From Ailurus styani (taxonomy: Eukaryota > Chordata > Mammalia > Carnivora > Ailuridae): a stretch of DNA of 64,000 nucleotides. Below, piece by piece: positions 59,143 through 64,000 of this stretch. A program made the translations under genes and the position numbers. The stretch is from assembly GCA_002007465.1 (NCBI GenBank), contig LNAC01001861.1, forward strand, positions 1-64,000. The letters run 5' to 3'. The notes under the pieces were generated by a model. The model saw nothing but the letters and a program-made list of their open reading frames with translations. It ran no database searches and was not told the DNA's origin. Numbering within the stretch: position 1 is the stretch's first letter; the number at the start of each line of letters is the position of its first letter.

Positions 59143-59162
59143 TTACTAACCAGAGAAAGTTA
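59143..59162 (+). repeat. Left 20-bp direct repeat flanking the Tigger element
   Basis: 'ttactaaccagagaaagtta' ends exactly at the TA where the transposon starts. An identical copy lies at 59713-59732. Confidence 0.95.
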
Positions 59163-59693
59163 CAGATCTCCCCTGACTCATGAGAAGGTTATATCTTGAT
59201 AAACCCATCCTAACAAGAAAATTTCATTAAGTCAAAATGCATTTAATACACCTAATCTACCAAACATCATAGTTTAGCTTAATCTACCTTAATTAAATAT
59301 ACTCAGAGCACTTATATTAGCCTACAGTTGGGCAAAATCGTCTAACACAAAGCCTATTTTATAAAAGGTGTTGAATATCTCATGCAATATATGTGTAAAA
59401 TTTAAGTATAAATACTGTACTGAAAGTGAAAAAACAGAATGGTTGAATGGGTGCAGAATGATTATAAGTGGGTTATAAGGGTTATTGTCCCTCATGATCA
59501 CGGGGCTCCCAGACAGCTTCAGGGAGCTGCTGCTACCCAGCATCACAAGAGAGTATCATGTGGTATATGGCTGTTATCAGAAAAAGATTAAAATTCAAAC
59601 TTTGAAGGACAGTTTTTACGGAATGTATATCACTTTTGCACCATCGTAAAGTAAAAAATTTGTAAGGTGAACCATCATACATCAGGGACCTTC
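59163..59693. mobile_element. Tigger-type non-autonomous DNA transposon (MER6/MER2-like)
   Basis: About 530 bases. 'tgcatttaatacacctaatc', 'atcatagtttagcttaatct', 'ttagcctacagttgggcaaa', 'taacacaaagcctattttat', 'actgtactgaaagtgaaaaa' and 'gcaccatcgtaaagtaaaaa' match a TcMar-Tigger repeat along its whole length. The ends 'cagatctcccctgactca' and 'acatcagggaccttc' are its degraded terminal inverted repeats, bordered by TA as expected. It has no transposase frame. Family name is from memory. Confidence 0.8.
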
Positions 59694-59712
59694 TATGTTT
59701 ACTAACTAGGTG

Positions 59713-59732
59713 TTACTAACCAGAGAAAGTTA
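59713..59732 (+). repeat. Right 20-bp direct repeat flanking the Tigger element
   Basis: Identical to 59143-59162 and separated from the transposon's right end by ~19 bases, 'gtttactaactaggtg' among them. The MIR continues directly after it. Confidence 0.95.
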
Positions 59733-59870
59733 TTTCATCTCTCTGCTTCATTTTTTATTATTTTTAAAGTAGAAATATTAAAAACAGCTAGTTCTGCAGA
59801 AGGAATGAAATTGTGCATGCAAAGCATTATGAACAGAAACTTAGCCAGAAGAGCATTTAGTAAAAATTCG

Positions 59871-60885
59871 GTATTTGATATCTCATATATAAAGACTAAA
59901 AGATCATTTTATTAGTTATGGCTATCAATAGTTACATTTAGGTGATCATTTTTGGTATTTTCCTTTACTTATATTTTTCCTTTTGGGCTTTCTAACACAC
60001 TCTAATGAACAGGAATTATTTTTCCAACCACAAAAATGTCTATGAAATACAGCCCTTTTAAATTTTTCTGATTCCACCTCAACTGAAGACTTTCATTGAT
60101 TTCTACCAGCGATATGTGTGTACATGGAAAATACGTGTTGCTCACAATAATATAATACAATGCTCTATGATATATGATGAAGCAAATACAAGAGTCAAGT
60201 GACCTGCCAGCAAGTTTAACTTTAGAAAAGATCAAGAATATCTAATCTGTAGGTATTACCTAATGGACACCAGATGCCACAGTGTAATGAGAAAACTGAG
60301 TGTTTCTTAGGGAATCTACCAGGTAACAGTCAGATGACATCTCTATTCAGAACAATGCTAGCTTCCTAAAGGGAAATATCTCAACACCCTTAACTTCCCC
60401 AGCAGCAGTGGATCATGTTTTGCCCGCTAACACCAACAACATCCCGCACTATAAATTCATTAAGGACATATTCAGTAAGTATTTTTTGAATGACTGTTTG
60501 ATGAACAAATACTGGGAGAAAATTATACAAATGTGCATTACTTCAAAAATTAAAAGGGGCATCAAATCTGTAATGTTGACAGACCTTTATTTTTAAAAAC
60601 CTCTTTTCCAAAAATTTTGGAAAATCATCTAATAAGCTTTTTATTTCCTATATGACCAAGTACATGGTATTAGAAGAAATATGAGCAAGGTTAAATAACA
60701 GTCTTCAACTCTACAGCCCAGTGAATATAATGCATCAGGGAAAAGATGATGGTGGGAATTCAGTGACCTTGGCCTTCCCATCACTAAGGCAACTGCAAGA
60801 GAGACTTTCCCTGTAGGAATTAATTTGTAAATATGAAACTGCTGCTAAGTCTTTCTTTGTACCTGTGACTTTAAAGTCCACACAG
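59871..60885. other. Unique sequence
   Basis: Possible L2 3' trace at 60450-60515 ('attcattaaggacatattca', 'tgaatgactgtttgatgaac'). Otherwise unassigned. Confidence 0.35.
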
Positions 60886-60887
60886 AG

Positions 60888-61062
60888 GGGATGCCTGCGT
60901 TGCTCAATTGGTTAAGCATTAAATTTTATTTCAGCTCAGGTCATGATATCAGGGTATAAGATCAAGATTTGCCTCCAGCTCCATGCTGGGCTTGGATCCT
61001 ACTTCAGCTTCCCTCTCTCTCCCTCTGCCTCTTCCCCTTCCAAAAAACAAAAACACAAATAC
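60888..61062 (+). mobile_element. Can-SINE, old and diverged
   Basis: Head 'ggggatgcctgcgttgctca', 'attggttaagcatt', 'agctcaggtcatgatatcag', then a CT block and an A-rich end. Strong divergence and no clear duplication mark it as one of the oldest Can-SINEs here. Confidence 0.88.
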
Positions 61063-61134
61063 ATATTAATCTGAAAGTATTAATTAATCATGTTAACATT
61101 TCTATTGATTAACTGAAGATCTAGGTTTTATGAA

Positions 61135-61600
61135 TGGTTGATTTTATGTGTCAACTTGACAGGCCCAAGAGGGGCAAGAATACTTGGCTAAACATTATTT
61201 CTGTGTGTATCTGTGCGGTTGAATGATTAGATTAACATTTTAAACTTTCTCTGGTTATTTTATGATGAGATTAACATTTGAATGGACAGACTATGTAAAG
61301 CAAATTGTTTTCCCCCATGTGGATGGATTGCATTCAATCCATTGAAGGCCTGAAGGGAGTCAAAGGCTGAGTAAGGAAATATTCTTTCTTTCTCTCTCTC
61401 TTGACGCTGGGACATCAGTGTTCTCCTACCTGTGGACTCAAACTCACATTGGAGTTTACACCATTGACTCTCCCGGTTTTTAGTCCTTTGAATTCAGACT
61501 GGAATTATACCATTGGCTCTCCAATTTGCCAACTAAGATCTTAAATTCCTCAGCTTCTATCATCATTCAAGCCAATTTCTTATAGTAAATCTCTTGGTAT
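61135..61600 (+). repeat. Ancient interspersed repeat, family not assigned
   Basis: 'ggttgattttatgtgtcaac', 'attagattaacattttaaac', 'catgtggatggattgcattc', 'aatccattgaaggcctgaag', 'cgctgggacatcagtgttct' and 'ccaatttcttatagtaaatc' follow a widespread mammalian repeat. It appears related to 840-1590 in the opposite orientation. Class unresolved. Confidence 0.6.
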
Positions 61601-63075
61601 TTCCAAGATGCTTTGCAAAATAGATCATCTAATACTAATTATTACGGACCAATCCCAAATTATTCTCATATGCAGACATGGACTACAATTGTTGAACAGT
61701 GGCCAAAAGTGCAAATAACACATGACTAATGAAATACATTTAAATTGCTATTTTAAGTGAAAGAATAATCAAGGAAGCCCAGAGTCCTAAAGTTTATTCC
61801 AAGCTTCATGTAACAATTCTAGTTATCTATCTCTGTTTATAGGAATAGCATATCTGGGTTAAAGTTTCCTTATTTACATACTCTCTCCTCCATGGAATCC
61901 CTAGAGATACATTCTGGGTCCAGGTGCTCAGAAAGTGAGGTCCTGGACTGTTTTTGAGCCTAAGGTCTGTCTCTCTCATTCATATAGTCATCTCTGGCCC
62001 TTTGAAAAGATTTGGACATCATATGTGTACTGATAAAGCATTTGTTGAAGAAATAGAAAAATAATTCTCTGTTATTGGACAAACATTGTTGAGAGTATTT
62101 GCTTAGCAACATGTTTAAGGTAATTCTACTTTCAATAGAATTTAAATAATATCCTGCATTGTGTTGCATTTCCGGTTTAGCCAACAACTCTACTAGATCT
62201 TTTCTGTGCCTGCCTGTTGTAGATCAATCCCTTCGTTCTAGATACATTAACTCTCCATCCCCCCAACCAGGGTATTTGCTATTGACATGTTTTTCTTTCT
62301 AAAAAGCAACAACAACAACAACAATAAGTAAATTGCCTTCAGTGACTTAACGAGCGATTATGTTATTAGTCTTCATTTATTTTAGGTGACTTGGTCTATT
62401 TCAGGGGCTAGGAGACAGGCAGTAATTTGGTAAAAGATAAATGAGCTGTCAATTCTGTCACTTACAAAGAGAATTATCATTGTGAGTACTCGCGGTATGC
62501 CAGATGATGCCTTAGAGACATTTTAACATGAAACATAATAGCTATACTATTGAGCACTGTGACCTAATATAAGACACCTCATACGTGTGTATAATATCTG
62601 AAATTCTCACCCCAAAACATTTTAATTCTTACTCTTTTGATGAATTAATAGAAAAAAATCACAGTGGTTACTATAATGTTACGATCATATGGCTAGAAGT
62701 TGCTAAAATCAGCTTGGAATATATATCATTTTGTTGTCAAAACCCAATTTCATTACATCATATGAACTTGCTTTGGCACTTGCTCAACTTGGATGCTTTC
62801 ATGACTTTAACAGGATAAAGTCTTTGCTTGAATTCCTGGCAATTTTCTCATTGGAAAGCTCACCAGGATGATATCTTACTTGCATAGCTTTGATGTGGAA
62901 TCTTTCTTTCATATCCTCTTATTTTTGTTTGTTAAGCAATTAACAGATTGATCTGCTAGAAAAATTCAAAACACAAGAATGTTAAAAAAAAATGCTGCGT
63001 GTTCCTCTTCCGGAGTTTCAAAGTAATTTCATCTCTATAGGCCGTTTATGTCCATCTACTTAAATCTTTGTGTCA
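61601..63075. other. Unique sequence with short (CAA)n
   Basis: About 1.5 kb. A (CAA)n run lies at 62307-62324. No confident gene or repeat otherwise. Confidence 0.4.
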
Positions 63076-63079
63076 ACAG

Positions 63080-63290
63080 AATTAGAATATGCATCAGAGG
63101 TTATACCTTCACATCTTTCCTCTGAAAAGGAAGCCTGTGGTTTTGTGATTGTGAAGCAATATGCTTAATTATTTTGCCCTCAGTCTCCTTTCTTGCATCA
63201 ACCTCTCAGGCTATTTGAGAGGCTATTAGGTAATTCACATGAAGGTGCTTTGCGTATGATAGTCACTTAAGAAATATCACTTTGCTGTTT
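63080..63290 (+). mobile_element. Possible MIR SINE
   Basis: 'ttgccctcagtctcctttct', 'ggtaattcacatgaaggtgc' and 'tatgatagtcacttaagaaa' fit MIR loosely. Confidence 0.4.
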
Positions 63291-63399
63291 TCCTTCTTTG
63301 TAGGACAGTTAGTTAATTATCATTGATAGGACTACTTTTGTGTGTATGTTTGTTTGTTTGTTTTGGGAGGGGTGTATCACTATTTATGTTACTATATGG

Positions 63400-63570
63400 C
63401 ACAGAATATTCGCTAAAAATATTCATTAGTTTTGGAAGTAATCCTTGATGACCAGTGTCATAGTCTTCATTTTACAGAGGAGACAGTTGTCACATAGTTG
63501 ATAACTGACAGAGCTCAGATTCAAAAGCAAATATCTGACTCCAAAGCACTTATCTAATGTACAATATCAC
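63400..63570 (-). mobile_element. MIR SINE
   Basis: 'cttcattttacagaggagac', 'agttgtcacatagttgataa', 'ctgacagagctcagattcaa' and 'ctgactccaaagcacttatc' follow antisense MIR closely. Confidence 0.8.
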
Positions 63571-63656
63571 TCTCTATGGAAAGTGTAGCTACAGTTTTTT
63601 AAATGCCAGACCATAATTGACATGTTTCTTGATAAATAAATCTTCCAGAACTATTT

Positions 63657-63843
63657 TTTTTTATTTTATTTATTTATATGACAGTGAGAGAGATCACAAG
63701 CAGGCAGAGAGGCAGGCAGAGGGAGAGAGGGAAGCAGACTCCCTGCTGAGCAGAGAGACCGATGTGGGGCTCGATCCCAGGACCCTGAGATCATGACCTG
63801 AGCTGAAGGCAGAGGCTTAACCCACTGAGCCACCCAGGCACCC
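63657..63843 (-). mobile_element. Can-SINE, mustelid-type, 12-bp duplication
   Basis: Minus-strand young copy with 'gcaggcagagaggcaggcag' body and head complement 'gagccacccaggcacccc'. The duplication 'ccagaactattt' is perfect (63645-63656 and 63844-63855). Confidence 0.97.
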
Positions 63844-64000
63844 CCAGAACTATTTAAACTGAAAAAAAATTTTTTTCAACAAATTCCATTAAGGATGCCA
63901 CATACTTGCAGTGAAATAGCCAGGACCCATGTGCCTGCATAGACTTGTTTCTTATGCATTAGGAATCAATAGTTTCACCCATTTATATCAGCTTTTCTTA

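Larger units (their letters stand above)
59120..59870 (+). mobile_element. MIR SINE split by a Tigger element
   Basis: 'acacttactaaccagagaaa' before the transposon and 'agttatttcatctctctgct', 'ttttaaagtagaaatattaa', 'gcaaagcattatgaacagaa' after it form a plus-strand MIR. Confidence 0.65.

Overview
The window is nuclear DNA from a carnivoran mammal, most likely a mustelid (ferret, mink, otter or badger group). The main evidence is 26 copies of the tRNA-derived Can-SINE. At least half have the mustelid-type body: a 'cagtgggttaa' head followed by a 'tgcctgcctctctgcct' pyrimidine block. The others have the older caniform/arctoid body. Can-SINEs occur only in Carnivora, and a 5'-truncated carnivore L1 3' UTR with a perfect 16-bp target-site duplication agrees with this. 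Species cannot be fixed by reading alone.

No protein-coding gene, rRNA gene, tRNA gene, CpG island or CRISPR array could be supported. Open frames are short (177 codons at most) and lie in SINEs, microsatellites, LINE remnants or AT-rich unique DNA. The window looks like intergenic or intronic DNA with many transposon layers. Single short exons inside a large intron cannot be excluded without alignment.

Layout. 0-5.7 kb: a poly(A) run at the edge, five Can-SINEs, an unassigned ancient repeat split by SINEs, two L1 3' fragments, two MER5-like hAT fragments and a MIR. 5.7-13 kb: unique DNA with MIRs, Can-SINEs at 7.7, 9.9 and 12.1 kb, and TAA and CA microsatellites. 13.3-21 kb: a 102-bp GT/GCGT array, two L1 3' fragments, an L2, a MER20, and four young or middle-aged Can-SINEs, two of them inside MIRs. 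21.7-24.4 kb: a long dead L1 on the minus strand with recognisable 5', ORF1, inter-ORF and endonuclease segments, followed by an L2 tail. 24.7-29.6 kb: mostly unique, with one head-only and one old Can-SINE. 29.6-30.9 kb: a LINE 3' segment split by a young SINE. 31.6-32.2 kb: a complete solo MaLR-type LTR inside a MIR. 34-37 kb: two young Can-SINEs. 37.3-39.05 kb: a GC-richer, internally repetitive segment containing an uninterrupted (CTG)13. 37.9-47.56 kb: almost 10 kb with no Can-SINE. 47.6-51.9 kb: four Can-SINEs and the young L1 insertion. 52-64 kb: L2 and MIR remnants, a Tigger-type DNA transposon flanked by an unexpected 20-bp direct repeat, and three Can-SINEs.

I found no genes acting together and no credible new biological system. 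The points worth checking are the Tigger element's long flanking repeats, the CTG run in the 37-39 kb array, the compound GT/GCGT tract, and several insertion histories readable to the base. Family names come from remembered consensus sequences, and boundaries of ancient repeats are approximate to tens of bases.
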